Position numbers and translations under genes: made by a program
Notes under the pieces: generated by a model
Seen by the model: the letters and a program-made list of their open reading frames with translations, nothing else
Told to the model about the DNA's origin: nothing
Databases searched by the model: none
Assembly (NCBI RefSeq): GCF_028683135.1
Contig: NZ_JAJUBB010000010.1
Span: forward strand, 124,001-188,000
DNA length: 64,000 nucleotides
From: Enterovibrio qingdaonensis
GTDB taxonomy: Bacteria > Pseudomonadota > Gammaproteobacteria > Enterobacterales > Vibrionaceae
Direction: 5' to 3'
In this document: positions 8,400-17,322 of the stretch, in pieces
Layout: every line of letters begins with the position of its first letter
How positions within the stretch are numbered: position 1 is the first letter of the stretch

Positions 8400-8648
8400 A
8401 TGAAAAAAACAGCAATTGCAGCATTGGCTGCAATGATGATGGCTGCGCCAGCAATGGCCGCTGAAGAAGCTGCTGCAACAACTGGTGGCTCAACTGGCGG
8501 TGCGGGTGCGGGTGCAGCAGCAGCAGCAGGCGGTGTAACCGCAACTACCGTAGCCGTTGGTGCTGCCGTTGTTGCTGCGACCGTTGTTGCCGTTGATTCA
8601 TCTGACAACGACAACACCACCACAACGTCTGTATCAGCTCAAGGCTAA
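8400..8648 (+). CDS. gfcA: GfcA/YjbE-like small Ala/Thr/Gly-rich exported protein
   Basis: 82 residues with a clear signal peptide (MKKTAIAALAAMMMAAPAMA) followed by a low-complexity Ala/Gly/Thr/Val tract (about 21-63), an acidic DSSDNDN stretch and a TTTT-containing tail. This is the composition and layout of E. coli GfcA (YmcD) and YjbE, the first products of the group 4 capsule and yjb exopolysaccharide operons. Function is not known; it is thought to be envelope-located. GGAG lies 7 bases before the ATG. It is followed by an intrinsic terminator (8664-8697) and then gfcB. A weak promoter-like TTGTTT/TATATG pair lies upstream near 8310-8335. Assigned from composition and context rather than strong sequence identity. 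Confidence 0.75.
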   Translation: MKKTAIAALAAMMMAAPAMAAEEAAATTGGSTGGAGAGAAAAAGGVTATTVAVGAAVVAATVVAVDSSDNDNTTTTSVSAQG

Positions 8649-8663
8649 CAACGTGTGGTAATT

Positions 8664-8697
8664 AAAACCGAACAGCCAAAGCTGTTCGGTTTTCTTT
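8664..8697 (+). terminator. Intrinsic terminator between gfcA and gfcB
   Basis: AACCGAACAGC pairs exactly with GCTGTTCGGTT across a CAAA loop, followed by TTTCTTT. It sits 15 bases after the gfcA stop and 40 bases before the gfcB start, so it should make a short abundant gfcA transcript with limited readthrough into gfcBCD. Confidence 0.85.
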
Positions 8698-8736
8698 ATC
8701 TTTAATTCTTGTTTTTTCTTTGTAGCAGTATTAACC

Positions 8737-9486
8737 ATGTCAGTAATCCCCTCTGTTTTTAAATCTTCGGCAACAATACTGGCAGCCTTGGTGCTCGCGG
8801 GTTGTAGCCAAAAATTCCAAACCGTACAAGACACTTTTTCCTTGGCCCTATTTGGCCCAGAGGCGTTGGAAATAGACCCGTCTTACGTTGAAAACCTGCC
8901 TTACGCCAGTATGTATGTGAAAAATGAAAATGGCGGCACGGCATTAATGGTGTTGGGGTATGCGGATCCCTTGGTTATAACAAACAATACTGCAGTTACG
9001 GCAACTGTTGCAGAAACAGCGATGGCCTCCTCCAAGGGGTATCGGTTGAAATGGCTGTCGGCAAACCAAGAAATGCTCATTACGGAATTTGGCCGAATCG
9101 TTAAAACAGTTAATTTTGGTGATGGTAATATCACCGACAGTTATTCAATGCATGCAGACCCGATTGCTTTAGGGCTATTAAAGCCTACAACGCCAAAAAC
9201 ATGGACACGCACCCTTGACTGGCAACCCGGTAACCATATTGGGTATACGCTCACGTCAACGTTCGAATTTATTGGCGAGGCTCTTATTGTGGTGAATGAC
9301 AAACCGGTTCCCGCACTGTCCTATATTGAACAGGTGAATGCGCCGGAATTAGACATGACGTTTACCAATACGTTTTGGCTTGAGCCCGTCACTGGCCGCG
9401 TTATTGCTAGTGAACAAATTCCCGCCCCTGGCTTTCCTCGCTATGAGCTTACCGAATTAAAAAGATTTTCCGGGGTAGATAACTAA
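8737..9486 (+). CDS. gfcB: GfcB/YjbF-like lipoprotein
   Basis: 249 residues with a lipoprotein signal (ILAALVLAGC, Cys at about 22) and a mature domain rich in beta-strands. The segment LPYASMYVKNENGGTALMVLGY resembles the YjbF/GfcB family found in group 4 capsule and yjb exopolysaccharide operons; these are outer-membrane-associated lipoproteins of unknown biochemical role. It is followed one base later by gfcC. The ribosome site before the ATG at 8737 is weak, which may reflect dependence on readthrough of the upstream terminator. Position, size, lipobox and downstream gfcC-gfcD support the call. Confidence 0.85.
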   Translation: MSVIPSVFKSSATILAALVLAGCSQKFQTVQDTFSLALFGPEALEIDPSYVENLPYASMYVKNENGGTALMVLGYADPLVITNNTAVTATVAETAMASSKGYRLKWLSANQEMLITEFGRIVKTVNFGDGNITDSYSMHADPIALGLLKPTTPKTWTRTLDWQPGNHIGYTLTSTFEFIGEALIVVNDKPVPALSYIEQVNAPELDMTFTNTFWLEPVTGRVIASEQIPAPGFPRYELTELKRFSGVDN

Positions 9487-9487
9487 C

Positions 9488-10333
9488 ATGACTGCTCACT
9501 ACTCGTTTACTCAACAAATTAAAAGTTTTTGTCCGTCAATGCCATTCAGTTATTTAACGCGCATTGTCACTTTCTTATTTATTAGTGTTGTAACCAGTGC
9601 TCACGCAGAAAATAACAACCTGACCGTGATTACCGCAATCGACAGTCCTTCTGAGTTTAAAATTCGCTTCGACGGCGTTCCACGCGCATCACAAATAGCG
9701 TCTCAAGGGACTCAATTAGTTAGGTCGCAAACAGACAACACGCTTGCCCATGGCACTGATGCGATTTATTGGTTAGGGGCCGGCCTTTTTGATAATGACA
9801 CAGGCAATGCCGAACAATTGCTTTCATCTGTAAACAAAATGCTTTCCCACGTCACGCAAATTTGGCAAAACGATGATGAAAAGCTAGAGGCGGTAAAACA
9901 ACTGCAAGACTTTATCCATGCATCCCTTTTTAAGACACGTATTCCCGTCACGCTTGATGAAGATTTTTACCTTGCAGGTTCGCGAATCAACCCCTTGGTT
10001 GACGGAAACCTTACGTTGTTACTGCCTAAGCGATCGGACTCAGTACAAGTAATTGGCGCGGTATTGCATCCTCAAACTGTACCATTTTCAGTAACGCATT
10101 CGGCAGACGATTACCTGTCTGTCGCCACGCCACTTCATTCCTTTGGCAATAGCACGGCGTTTGTTGTGCAACCTAACGGGGAGATAGAAGAACACCCTAT
10201 CGCCTATTGGAATGCGCAGCCGAAGAACATAGCACCGGGTGCCATTGTTTATATGCCGTTTCAGCGATTGCCTTCAGCACTGTCTTCGCTAAATACGGAT
10301 ATTGTTCAACTTCTTCAGCACCGGGTTATGTAG
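9488..10333 (+). CDS. gfcC: GfcC/YjbG-like periplasmic capsule protein
   Basis: 281 residues with an N-terminal hydrophobic stretch ending VVTSAHA before ENNN, so a cleaved signal peptide. The start at 9488 leaves a long n-region; an internal ATG (about residue 18, MPFSYLTRIV) would give a more ordinary signal sequence. The middle and C-terminal region with ppGpp-unrelated beta-grasp character, including DFYLAGSRINPLVDGNLTLLLP and GAIVYMPFQRLP, resembles the GfcC/YjbG family, periplasmic proteins needed for group 4 capsule. It sits between gfcB (1-base gap) and gfcD (2-base gap) in one transcription unit. Confidence 0.83.
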   Translation: MTAHYSFTQQIKSFCPSMPFSYLTRIVTFLFISVVTSAHAENNNLTVITAIDSPSEFKIRFDGVPRASQIASQGTQLVRSQTDNTLAHGTDAIYWLGAGLFDNDTGNAEQLLSSVNKMLSHVTQIWQNDDEKLEAVKQLQDFIHASLFKTRIPVTLDEDFYLAGSRINPLVDGNLTLLLPKRSDSVQVIGAVLHPQTVPFSVTHSADDYLSVATPLHSFGNSTAFVVQPNGEIEEHPIAYWNAQPKNIAPGAIVYMPFQRLPSALSSLNTDIVQLLQHRVM

Positions 10334-10335
10334 TC

Positions 10336-12489
10336 ATGCATCATCGTTTGTTTACCTTGTCTTCACTGTCTCTGGCGATGATGACCGCACTCCCTGTGAG
10401 TGCCAATGACCAACACATTACGCCTTTCACACCGACACAAAGTGATTTTGGTGGTGTAGGTTTGATGCAAGTGCCAACGGGCCGTGTCGCGCCAGAAGGG
10501 GAATTTTCCCTCGGTGTGACCATGAATGGCGATTACCACCACTACCACACTTCTTTGCAACTGATGCCTTGGATGGAAGCAACCATTCGCTATACCCAAG
10601 TGCCAGAACGACGCTATAGCAACGATGAGAGTTTTAGTGGTGACACCTACTACACCGATAAAGGCATCGATGTAAAACTGCGTTTGTGGGAAGAAAGCTA
10701 CTGGTTACCGGAAACCTCCGTGGGTATTCGGGATATGGGCGGTACCGGCTTGTTTGATGGCGAGTACATTGCTGCTAGTAAACATATGGGGCCGTTGGAT
10801 TTCACCCTTGGCGTAGGCTGGGGATACTTGGGTAACCGTGCAAACCTTGCCGGTGATAAAACGCAAGGCACGGATTGTGGCCGTGACACCAGTTTTAAAG
10901 GAAAAGGCGGCAGCTTTGACTACAGCCGCTGGTTTACGGGTTGTATGTCTGTGTTTGGCGGTGTGGAGTACCAAACGCCGTATGCGCCACTTTCGTTGAA
11001 GTTGGAATACGAAGGCAACGATTACCGCTCTGAATTCGCGCCGAATATTGTACAGGACTCGCCGTTTAACCTCGGTGCGGTTTACCGCTTAGGTGATTGG
11101 GGTGACATTCGCGCCAGCTATGAACGCGGAAATACCTGGACGCTAGGCTTCACGCTGAAAACCAACTTCAATACCCTCAAGCAAAACTGGGTCGACACCC
11201 CTACTCCTGCATATCAAAACACGGTAACCAAAAACGTTGACGACATTGATTGGGACAAGGTTGCTGTCGATTTAAAAACCATTGCGGGTTACAGCCAAAC
11301 CAAAGTGTATGCGGATAACAACACCGTGACCGTGGTGGGCAGCCAGTCTAAATACCGTGACCGCGATTTCGCCCATGAAAAAGCGGCCATGATTTTGGCG
11401 AACACTGGCTCGACGGCGAAAGAATTTGTGTTGATTGAAGAACAAGCCAACCAGCCAACGACGCAGACCACGATTGATACGGTCACTTATCGCAAAGTGG
11501 CGAATCAAGAATACGTGGGCGCACATGTGTCTGATGCAGTAACCGTTGTCGACCCAAGCTCACCGCGCGGTATGCTGCAAGCGGACACATCAAAACCTTG
11601 GTCTGTCAGCGTGTCACCGACCTTGCAACAGTCGATTGGTGGCTCTGAAGACTTCTACATGTTTAACCTTGGGGTGTCCGGTGGTGCCAGTTATTGGCTT
11701 ACCGATAACTTCGAAGTCGGTGGCGGCGTTTACGTAAACCTTGTCGATAACTACGACAAGTTCCTTTACGACGTGCCGCCTGATGGCACGGATTTGAAAC
11801 GCGTTCGCACGCTGGTTCGTCGTTACATTTCTGACAACACGGTTCGCGTGAACAACCTTCAGGCGACCTTGTTTAACCAATTCGGCGACAACGTTTATAC
11901 GCAAGCTTACGGTGGCTACCTCGAGAGCATGTTTGCCGGTGTGGGTGGTGAGGTGCTTTACCGACCGCTTAACAGCAACTGGGCATTTGGGTTGGACTTA
12001 AATTATGTGGTTCAGCGCGACCCTGATACTCAGTTTGGTATTTTCACCGAAGAGCAACACTACGACCCAACAACAGGTCGTTATTACCGCGTGCAAACGG
12101 GCGCGCCAACGGGCCACTTTACGACCTATTATCGCCCTGAGTGGAGTTGGTTCGATGATTTGCTGATCAAGGCAAGTGTGGGGCAGTATTTGGCGGAAGA
12201 TAAAGGTGTGACGCTGGATGTTTCCAAGCAGTTCGACAGCGGCGTGATTGCGGGTGCGTATCTGGCGAAAACAAACCTTTCTGCGGAAGAGTTCGGTGAA
12301 GGGAGTTTCAATAAGGGCTTCTATATCTCGATCCCGTTCGACATTTTCACGGTGAAACCAAGTGCTAGTCGCGCGGTGATCGGCTGGACGCCACTGTCTC
12401 GCGACGGTGGTCAGATGTTGGCACGTAAGTACAGCTTGTACAGCATGACCAATGCGAGATATCCGAATAGCGAATTTACCAATCGCTAG
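10336..12489 (+). CDS. gfcD: GfcD/YjbH-like outer-membrane beta-barrel protein
   Basis: 717 residues from the ATG at 10336, which follows the gfcC stop by two bases and opens with a signal peptide (MHHRLFTLSSLSLAMMTALPVSA). A longer frame from 10207 overlaps gfcC and lacks a signal sequence. The mature N-terminus FGGVGLMQVPTGRVAPEGEFSLGV is characteristic of the YjbH family of large outer-membrane beta-barrels encoded in exopolysaccharide operons. The rest is rich in alternating aromatic/polar strands and ends in a barrel-like segment. It probably forms an outer-membrane pore or scaffold cooperating with Wza; the exact role is not established. A strong terminator follows at 12563-12596. Confidence 0.9.
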   Translation: MHHRLFTLSSLSLAMMTALPVSANDQHITPFTPTQSDFGGVGLMQVPTGRVAPEGEFSLGVTMNGDYHHYHTSLQLMPWMEATIRYTQVPERRYSNDESFSGDTYYTDKGIDVKLRLWEESYWLPETSVGIRDMGGTGLFDGEYIAASKHMGPLDFTLGVGWGYLGNRANLAGDKTQGTDCGRDTSFKGKGGSFDYSRWFTGCMSVFGGVEYQTPYAPLSLKLEYEGNDYRSEFAPNIVQDSPFNLGAVYRLGDWGDIRASYERGNTWTLGFTLKTNFNTLKQNWVDTPTPAYQNTVTKNVDDIDWDKVAVDLKTIAGYSQTKVYADNNTVTVVGSQSKYRDRDFAHEKAAMILANTGSTAKEFVLIEEQANQPTTQTTIDTVTYRKVANQEYVGAHVSDAVTVVDPSSPRGMLQADTSKPWSVSVSPTLQQSIGGSEDFYMFNLGVSGGASYWLTDNFEVGGGVYVNLVDNYDKFLYDVPPDGTDLKRVRTLVRRYISDNTVRVNNLQATLFNQFGDNVYTQAYGGYLESMFAGVGGEVLYRPLNSNWAFGLDLNYVVQRDPDTQFGIFTEEQHYDPTTGRYYRVQTGAPTGHFTTYYRPEWSWFDDLLIKASVGQYLAEDKGVTLDVSKQFDSGVIAGAYLAKTNLSAEEFGEGSFNKGFYISIPFDIFTVKPSASRAVIGWTPLSRDGGQMLARKYSLYSMTNARYPNSEFTNR

Positions 12490-12562
12490 CAGGGAACCGA
12501 TAACAGCAAGCCGATTGCTGCAAATCGCGCGTTGCAGGTTCTAATCATGCGATAAAAATAAA

Positions 12563-12596
12563 GGGGCTTGGTATTGGATACCAAGCCCCTTTTTTC
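12563..12596 (+). terminator. Intrinsic terminator of the gfcABCD operon
   Basis: GGGGCTTGGTA pairs exactly with TACCAAGCCCC over a TTGGA loop, followed by six or more Ts. It is located 74 bases after the gfcD stop and faces the convergent rjg gene. Confidence 0.92.
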
Positions 12597-12614
12597 ATTC
12601 TAACCCGCACGGCT

Positions 12615-12680
12615 GTTCTTCTTTTCTTTTGTTCTTTTGTTCTTTTGTTTTTTTGTTCTGTTTTTCTGTTTTTCTGTTTA
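12615..12680. repeat. T-rich simple repeat (TTCTTTTG/TTTTTCTG units) between gfcD and rjg
   Basis: A tract of near-tandem units of 7-10 bases: TTCTTTTG repeated about three times, then TTTTTCTG-like units. It is purely pyrimidine plus G on the plus strand. It lies after the gfcD terminator and immediately downstream of the convergent rjg stop codon. No gene is evident in it; such tracts are prone to slippage. Confidence 0.7.
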
Positions 12681-12695
12681 GGTCATCGCGTTGGC

Positions 12696-14051
12696 TTAGG
12701 TCTCCGCGCCCAAAACGGCTCGTTCGGCGAGCTTTCGCTTTTCTATTTGTTTGGCGAGGGCCTGTTGCGCCTGTTTATCGCCATGCACGATGCGCACTTC
12801 TTTGGGTGCGTTGGGGGTTCCTGCGATAAAGCGCAGCAGATCCGTTTGATCAGCATGGGCGGAATAACCAGACATGGTATGGATGTGCGCATTCACTTCG
12901 ACAGATTCGTTGCCAATCTCAACCCTTTCCGCGCCACGCTGAAGGCGGCGGCCCAAGGTGCCCTTTGCTTGATACCCCGCCAATATCACATCGGTGCGCG
13001 AGTCGGGCAATAACGCCTCAAGGTAATTCAGAATACGGCCGCCATTGCACATTCCACTTGCTGCGACGACGATCGCAGGCTCGCCAGTCTGCTTTAGGCG
13101 GTTAACCAGCGCTTGGTGGTCACGGTGCGAGTCTATGGTTATGCATTGATCAAACGCCAACGGATGCCGACCCTCTTCCAATCGGGTTTTGGCTTCGCTC
13201 CCCCAAAGTGCTTTAAAGGTTCGATAGTGATCGGTCACTTTGGCTGCCATTGGCGAGTCCAGAATCACAGGGATGGTTGACCATGCCCGTTTTTCAAAGT
13301 CATTAAGCTGTGTAGCAATAATTGCTTCTATATCAAACAATAATTCTTGGGTGCGGCCAACGCTGAACGCGGGAATAAGTATGACGCCGCCATCACGCAG
13401 TGAACGGTTAATCAACGTTTTTAGCCTGTCGGCACGTTGTTCTATCGCCTCATGAGTTCCGTCGCCATAGGTGCTTTCAATCACTAATATATCGGCCCTT
13501 TCAGGCGGCGTTGGATCGGGTAATAGTGGTGTGTTGTAGGGGCCAAGATCGCCCGAGAAAACAATCGTTTCATCGGAGGGCAGTTTGATTTCGACATAAG
13601 CGGAGCCGAGGATATGACCGGCGGGTTGAAAGCGGATATCTGCCACTAACGCAGATTGGTGATTCACGCTGTGCCAGGTGCCGTAATTGACGGGAATGGT
13701 CAGGGATTCGATGAGTTTGAGAATACGCTGGCGATCTTTTCGGTTTAGACCAAGCTGAAGGCGTAATGCATCGTCTAGCATCATGGGTACAAGCTTGGCA
13801 GTGGCATACGTGCAATAGATGGGGGAACTGAAACCCGCGGCAAGCAGCCAAGGAAGCCGGCCTATATGGTCAATGTGCGCGTGCGTCAATATGAGGGCAT
13901 CGATGTCATGTACATCAAATTCAATATCAAGAGGACGGACTTCATCGCCTTGGAACAAGCCGCAGTCTACTAGCAGCTTTCCATTTTCGGTGGTGAGTTG
14001 GTGGCAAGAGCCCGTGACGCCTGTTTTGGCACCGTGGTGGATGATGTGCAA
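12696..14051 (-). CDS. rjg: MBL-fold/beta-CASP nuclease, rjg (right junction gene)-type
   Basis: 451-residue metallo-beta-lactamase-fold protein with a beta-CASP domain, related to mRNA 3'-end-processing and RNase J-like nucleases. Seen: the zinc motif HAHIDH at H57-H62, FSGDLG (motif 3), ESTYG and PAFSVGRTQE (beta-CASP), AASGMCNGGRI and a C-terminal SGYSAHADQ histidine motif. In Vibrio cholerae and V. parahaemolyticus a gene of this type, rjg, marks the right border of the O-antigen/capsule region, which matches its position here next to gfcABCD and ugd. Start is TTG at 14051, with AAGGGGG six to seven bases upstream. Nuclease substrate in these bacteria is not known. Confidence 0.85.
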   Translation of the reverse strand: MHIIHHGAKTGVTGSCHQLTTENGKLLVDCGLFQGDEVRPLDIEFDVHDIDALILTHAHIDHIGRLPWLLAAGFSSPIYCTYATAKLVPMMLDDALRLQLGLNRKDRQRILKLIESLTIPVNYGTWHSVNHQSALVADIRFQPAGHILGSAYVEIKLPSDETIVFSGDLGPYNTPLLPDPTPPERADILVIESTYGDGTHEAIEQRADRLKTLINRSLRDGGVILIPAFSVGRTQELLFDIEAIIATQLNDFEKRAWSTIPVILDSPMAAKVTDHYRTFKALWGSEAKTRLEEGRHPLAFDQCITIDSHRDHQALVNRLKQTGEPAIVVAASGMCNGGRILNYLEALLPDSRTDVILAGYQAKGTLGRRLQRGAERVEIGNESVEVNAHIHTMSGYSAHADQTDLLRFIAGTPNAPKEVRIVHGDKQAQQALAKQIEKRKLAERAVLGAET

Positions 14052-14215
14052 AACCGCCCCCTTTCAATCGTTAGAGGCTTCATTTTTGTCAAAAAGTTGA
14101 CTGAGTAGCCACTTCTTCGGCAGGTCTTATAGCGCGCTTCAACGCTTGGCTTTTAACCTAAGAGATATACATTTTCTAATGCGATGCATGTCGTTGTTCA
14201 AGGCCATGCAAACCC

Positions 14216-14243
14216 AAAAGCCAGAGTGTAATCTCTGGCTTTT
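14216..14243 (-). terminator. Intrinsic terminator after ugd (palindromic)
   Basis: AAAAGCCAGAG and CTCTGGCTTTT form a perfect 11-bp stem over a six-base loop, 18 bases beyond the ugd stop. The A/T ends make it usable in both directions. It ends the minus-strand group of epimerase, sugar transferase and ugd. Confidence 0.85.
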
Positions 14244-14260
14244 AACGGGTTCGAATAGAC

Positions 14261-15427
14261 TCAATCTTTACCAAACAGATCGCGCGTATACACTTTCTCT
14301 TCGACATCATTTAATTGCGGGTCGCATCGATTTGAAATGATAACGTCTGACATAGATTTAAACACATCGAGATCTTTTACCACTTCTGAACCTATAAATG
14401 TTTCTTCTGCTAATTCTGGCTCATACACCACAACTTTAATGCCATCTGCAAGCAATCTCCTCATCACGCCCTGGATAGAGGAAGACCTGAAGTTGTCCGA
14501 CCCCGATTTCATGATCAGTCGGTATATCCCAACAACTTTCGGCCCGCGCTTCATCACTGCCTCAGCAACAAACGCTTTTCGCGTTGCGTTTGCATCTACA
14601 ATCGCACGAATCATGTTGTTTGGTACATTCTGGTAATTAGCCAATAGTTGTTTGGTATCTTTTGGCAAACAGTATCCACCATAACCAAACGATGGATTAT
14701 TGTAGTGATCACCAATTCGAGGATCCAAGCATACACCTTCGATAATCTGGCGCGAATTTAAGCCATGCGCTTCTGCATACGAATCCAATTCATTGAAATA
14801 GGCAACACGCATAGCAAGATAGGTATTTGAAAACAGCTTGACCGCTTCTGCTTCTGTGGATTCGGTGAACAACACTGAGATATCCTCTTTGCGTGCCCCC
14901 TCCACCAGCAATGCGGCGAAACGCTCGGCCCTCTCGCTTTTTTCACCAACAATAATTCTTGATGGATATAAATTGTCATAGAGAGCTCTTCCTTCGCGCA
15001 GAAACTCTGGTGAAAACAGAATGTTCTCAAATCCCAGCTCTTGTTTGATTCTTGCGGTATACCCAACTGGAACGGTGGATTTAATAATCACAACGGTATT
15101 TGGATTTAGAGTTATGACGTCTTTAATAACTGCTTCGACAGAACTGGTGTTAAAAACATTTGTTTCTGCGTCGTAGTCTGTTGGGGTTGCAACAATGACA
15201 AAATCGGCATTTTCATACGCACTTTTTTTATCTAACGTCGCGGTGAAGTTGAGTTCATCGTTCAGCAAGAACTGTTCTATTTCTTTATCCGAAATAGGGG
15301 ATTTTCTCTCGTTGAGTAGCTTTATCTTGTCCTCAAGAATGTCTAACGCAACGACTTCGTGATTTTGAGCCAGTAGCAGCGAATTTGAAAGGCCAACATA
15401 CCCTGTGCCGACCACTACGATTTTCAT
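14261..15427 (-). CDS. ugd: UDP-glucose 6-dehydrogenase
   Basis: Oxidises UDP-glucose to UDP-glucuronate with two NAD+, supplying an acidic sugar for capsule or LPS. At 388 residues it has the same length as E. coli Ugd. Seen: the NAD-binding GTGYVGLSN at residues 7-15, the central SPEFLREG segment (139-146) and the catalytic cysteine C253 in [14 protein letters not shown], almost identical to E. coli Ugd and unlike the longer WecC-type ManNAc dehydrogenases. [13 protein letters not shown]-terminal motif is also present. It starts with ATG at 15427, 25 bases after the sugar transferase stop, and ends at a terminator. Confidence 0.95.
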   Translation of the reverse strand: MKIVVVGTGYVGLSNSLLLAQNHEVVALDILEDKIKLLNERKSPISDKEIEQFLLNDELNFTATLDKKSAYENADFVIVATPTDYDAETNVFNTSSVEAVIKDVITLNPNTVVIIKSTVPVGYTARIKQELGFENILFSPEFLREGRALYDNLYPSRIIVGEKSERAERFAALLVEGARKEDISVLFTESTEAEAVKLFSNTYLAMRVAYFNELDSYAEAHGLNSRQIIEGVCLDPRIGDHYNNPSFGYGGYCLPKDTKQLLANYQNVPNNMIRAIVDANATRKAFVAEAVMKRGPKVVGIYRLIMKSGSDNFRSSSIQGVMRRLLADGIKVVVYEPELAEETFIGSEVVKDLDVFKSMSDVIISNRCDPQLNDVEEKVYTRDLFGKD

Positions 15428-15452
15428 GACAAACCCTTAATAGAATTACTTT

Positions 15453-16013
15453 TTATACTGTGTCTTTACGAACGCGATCACCCGAGCCTTTGCCACTCAC
15501 TGTTTGCACTATGTACAAAAAATAGTTTTTCAAAGACATTCCAAGGATCATCTTCTGATCCCACTCAGCAAGCTTTTCTGGGGTCGACATATCAATTTCA
15601 TTAATCTGTGCCAATCCTGTAATACCTGGCAACACATCAAAGACATTCTTATTGTCTCGTGCAGCAATGAGTTCTTTTTGGTTGAACAAACAAGGGCGAG
15701 GGCCAACTAAACTCATTTCACCTTTAAGCACGTTGAATAACTGTGGCAATTCATCCAGTTTTGTTTTGCGCAGGAAACCTCCCAGTTTAGTCACTGACGA
15801 CTCACTGGCTAAGTGCGTTGCAACGGATTTGGTGTCTACCGACATAGTACGAAACTTCATCAAGGTAAACGGCTGTTTATTTTTCCCCACGCGTGTTTGA
15901 AAAAATAATGGCGATCGCGTGTCCATGTAACCAATACAGTAGACGACTGCCATGACAGGCCAAAGGAAAAAGATTCCCAAAAAAGACAGTAAAAGATCTA
16001 AAAAACGCAGCAT
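15453..16013 (-). CDS. Initiating sugar-1-phosphate (phosphoglycosyl) transferase, WbpL-adjacent/PglC-like small type
   Basis: 186 residues from the ATG at 16013; a longer frame to 16070 overlaps the preceding gene and is not needed. Monotopic phosphoglycosyl transferase of the bacterial sugar transferase family: one re-entrant membrane segment (about residues 1-27), then RVGKNKQPFTLMKFRTM, the TKLDELPQLFNVLKGEMSLVGPRP catalytic signature and DVLPGITGLAQI. It transfers a sugar phosphate from a UDP-sugar to undecaprenyl phosphate, the first step of O-unit or capsule assembly. Because it is coupled to a UDP-sugar 4-epimerase/reductase (4-base gap) and lies near a WbpM-type dehydratase, a QuiNAc- or FucNAc-type sugar is the probable substrate. 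AGG lies seven bases before the ATG. Confidence 0.9.
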   Translation of the reverse strand: MLRFLDLLLSFLGIFFLWPVMAVVYCIGYMDTRSPLFFQTRVGKNKQPFTLMKFRTMSVDTKSVATHLASESSVTKLGGFLRKTKLDELPQLFNVLKGEMSLVGPRPCLFNQKELIAARDNKNVFDVLPGITGLAQINEIDMSTPEKLAEWDQKMILGMSLKNYFLYIVQTVSGKGSGDRVRKDTV

Positions 16014-16017
16014 TAGA

Positions 16018-16953
16018 TTACCTAGTTTTGCTCTGATAGTTTTTAACAGTTTCACGAAGCCCTTGCTCAACGCTGTGTGGCGGATGCCAGCCTAGCAGCT
16101 GTTTTGCTTTCGTTATGTCCACTTGCAAATTCCCCGCGAGTCTTTCTGAGATAGCTTCTTTGCCCAACGCCTTTGCTACTAGGGTAATTAGCGACACAGG
16201 AAATGGGAACACACGGGAGTTGATGTTCATACAGCGTGCGACACTTTGTAGAAGCTTTGACACTGAAAGGTCTTCATCATCCGATATAACAAACACTTCA
16301 CCAGATGCCTTAGGGTGGGTCATACACATGCCAATGAAGTCTACCAAGTTCCCAACATATACCAAGCTTCGCGCATTATTGATGCTTCCCAGTGGCAGAG
16401 GGATACCTCGCTTCACCCAGTTAATCATTGAGAGGAAATTAGCTTTTACATCAGGTCCGTAAACCAATGGAGGTCTTATGATAACCACCTCTAAACCCGT
16501 TCTCTCTGAAATTTCCATCAGCCCTTGCTCTGCGAGGTATTTGGATAACCCATACGGGTCTTCAGGCGGCTGCAATACTTGCTCGGTAAATGCTGTTCCC
16601 GCCTTCGTACTCTCACCATTCACTTTGATAGAGCTGAGAAAAATAAAGCGTTTAACACCAGCAGCCGACGCTTGCTCAGCAAGTCGCAGAGTTCCTGCCA
16701 CATTGATCGCTTCATAATCAGAAAGTGCTGTCACGCCAGGCTGATGTACAAGTGCCGCACAATGAACAACGCAATCAACACCGCAAAGAGCCTCTTCCCA
16801 ATTTGAGGTGGTGCTTAATTCCATTGAAACAAGGCGTTTATCTTCTGTTGTCCAATGCCTTGCTTGCTTTTTACTGGTATGACCGTTCAGGTCTGCCCAT
16901 TCAGCAACCCGTTTTCCAACGAAGCCTGTTGCTCCGGTAACAAGGATTTGCAA
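16018..16953 (-). CDS. NAD-dependent epimerase/4-keto-sugar reductase (WbpV/WreQ-like)
   Basis: 311-residue extended short-chain dehydrogenase with GATGFVGKRV at 7-16, FLSSIKVNGE and the catalytic pair Y...K in PYGLSKYLAE, plus IIRPPLVYGP. In O-antigen clusters of Pseudomonas (wbpV-wbpL-wbpM) and Rhizobium (wreQ-wreU) such proteins reduce the 4-keto-6-deoxy product of a WbpM-type dehydratase to UDP-QuiNAc or UDP-FucNAc next to the transferase that uses it; the same trio occurs here. Start is TTG at 16953 with AAGGA eight bases upstream; no better ATG is in frame. A UDP-GlcNAc/GalNAc 4-epimerase cannot be excluded. Confidence 0.8.
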   Translation of the reverse strand: MQILVTGATGFVGKRVAEWADLNGHTSKKQARHWTTEDKRLVSMELSTTSNWEEALCGVDCVVHCAALVHQPGVTALSDYEAINVAGTLRLAEQASAAGVKRFIFLSSIKVNGESTKAGTAFTEQVLQPPEDPYGLSKYLAEQGLMEISERTGLEVVIIRPPLVYGPDVKANFLSMINWVKRGIPLPLGSINNARSLVYVGNLVDFIGMCMTHPKASGEVFVISDDEDLSVSKLLQSVARCMNINSRVFPFPVSLITLVAKALGKEAISERLAGNLQVDITKAKQLLGWHPPHSVEQGLRETVKNYQSKTR

Positions 16954-17322
16954 CCTGATGTTCCTTACTAAAATGCTGCCAACCGAGTACCTATGATTTT
17001 TTAGAAGTGATTCTTGCTCACAGGTTAGCCAGTAGTTTTTAACCTAATCAGCTAGCATAACATTTCTGTCTTTAAGCGTCTTCGCTTGGTCAAAACATTC
17101 TACTCACCCTCACCCACTTCTTTATGTGCCTAAAAATAAAGCCAGGGAACTCACTTTCACTTTAATTGCTCTTTGTCGTATTTGACGGGGTTGGTTACAC
17201 TATGAAGATTAGTTGGGTGGTTATATTGTTACGCATGCTTAATGCTGCTTCTTTTTTGGGCAGCACTTCGTTTAACTCTCAGTCATTCTTCAACACTTTT
17301 TATTCATTAGTGACCAAAATAT
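16954..17322. other. Divergent intergenic region between epimerase and WbpM-like genes
   Basis: 369 bases expected to hold promoters for both the leftward epimerase-transferase-ugd group and the rightward dehydratase-wecB pair. A possible -35-like TTGACG occurs on the plus strand near 17180 but without a well-spaced -10. No ops element is present. Short open frames here have no family character. Confidence 0.5.

Noticed and set aside
8359-8623. Minus-strand frames opposite gfcA
   Set aside because: They mirror the low-complexity Ala/Thr/Gly repeats of gfcA, and lack ribosome sites and family features.
10207-10335. Extension of gfcD upstream to 10207
   Set aside because: It overlaps gfcC, has no signal peptide at its start, and the ATG at 10336 directly precedes a standard signal sequence two bases after the gfcC stop.
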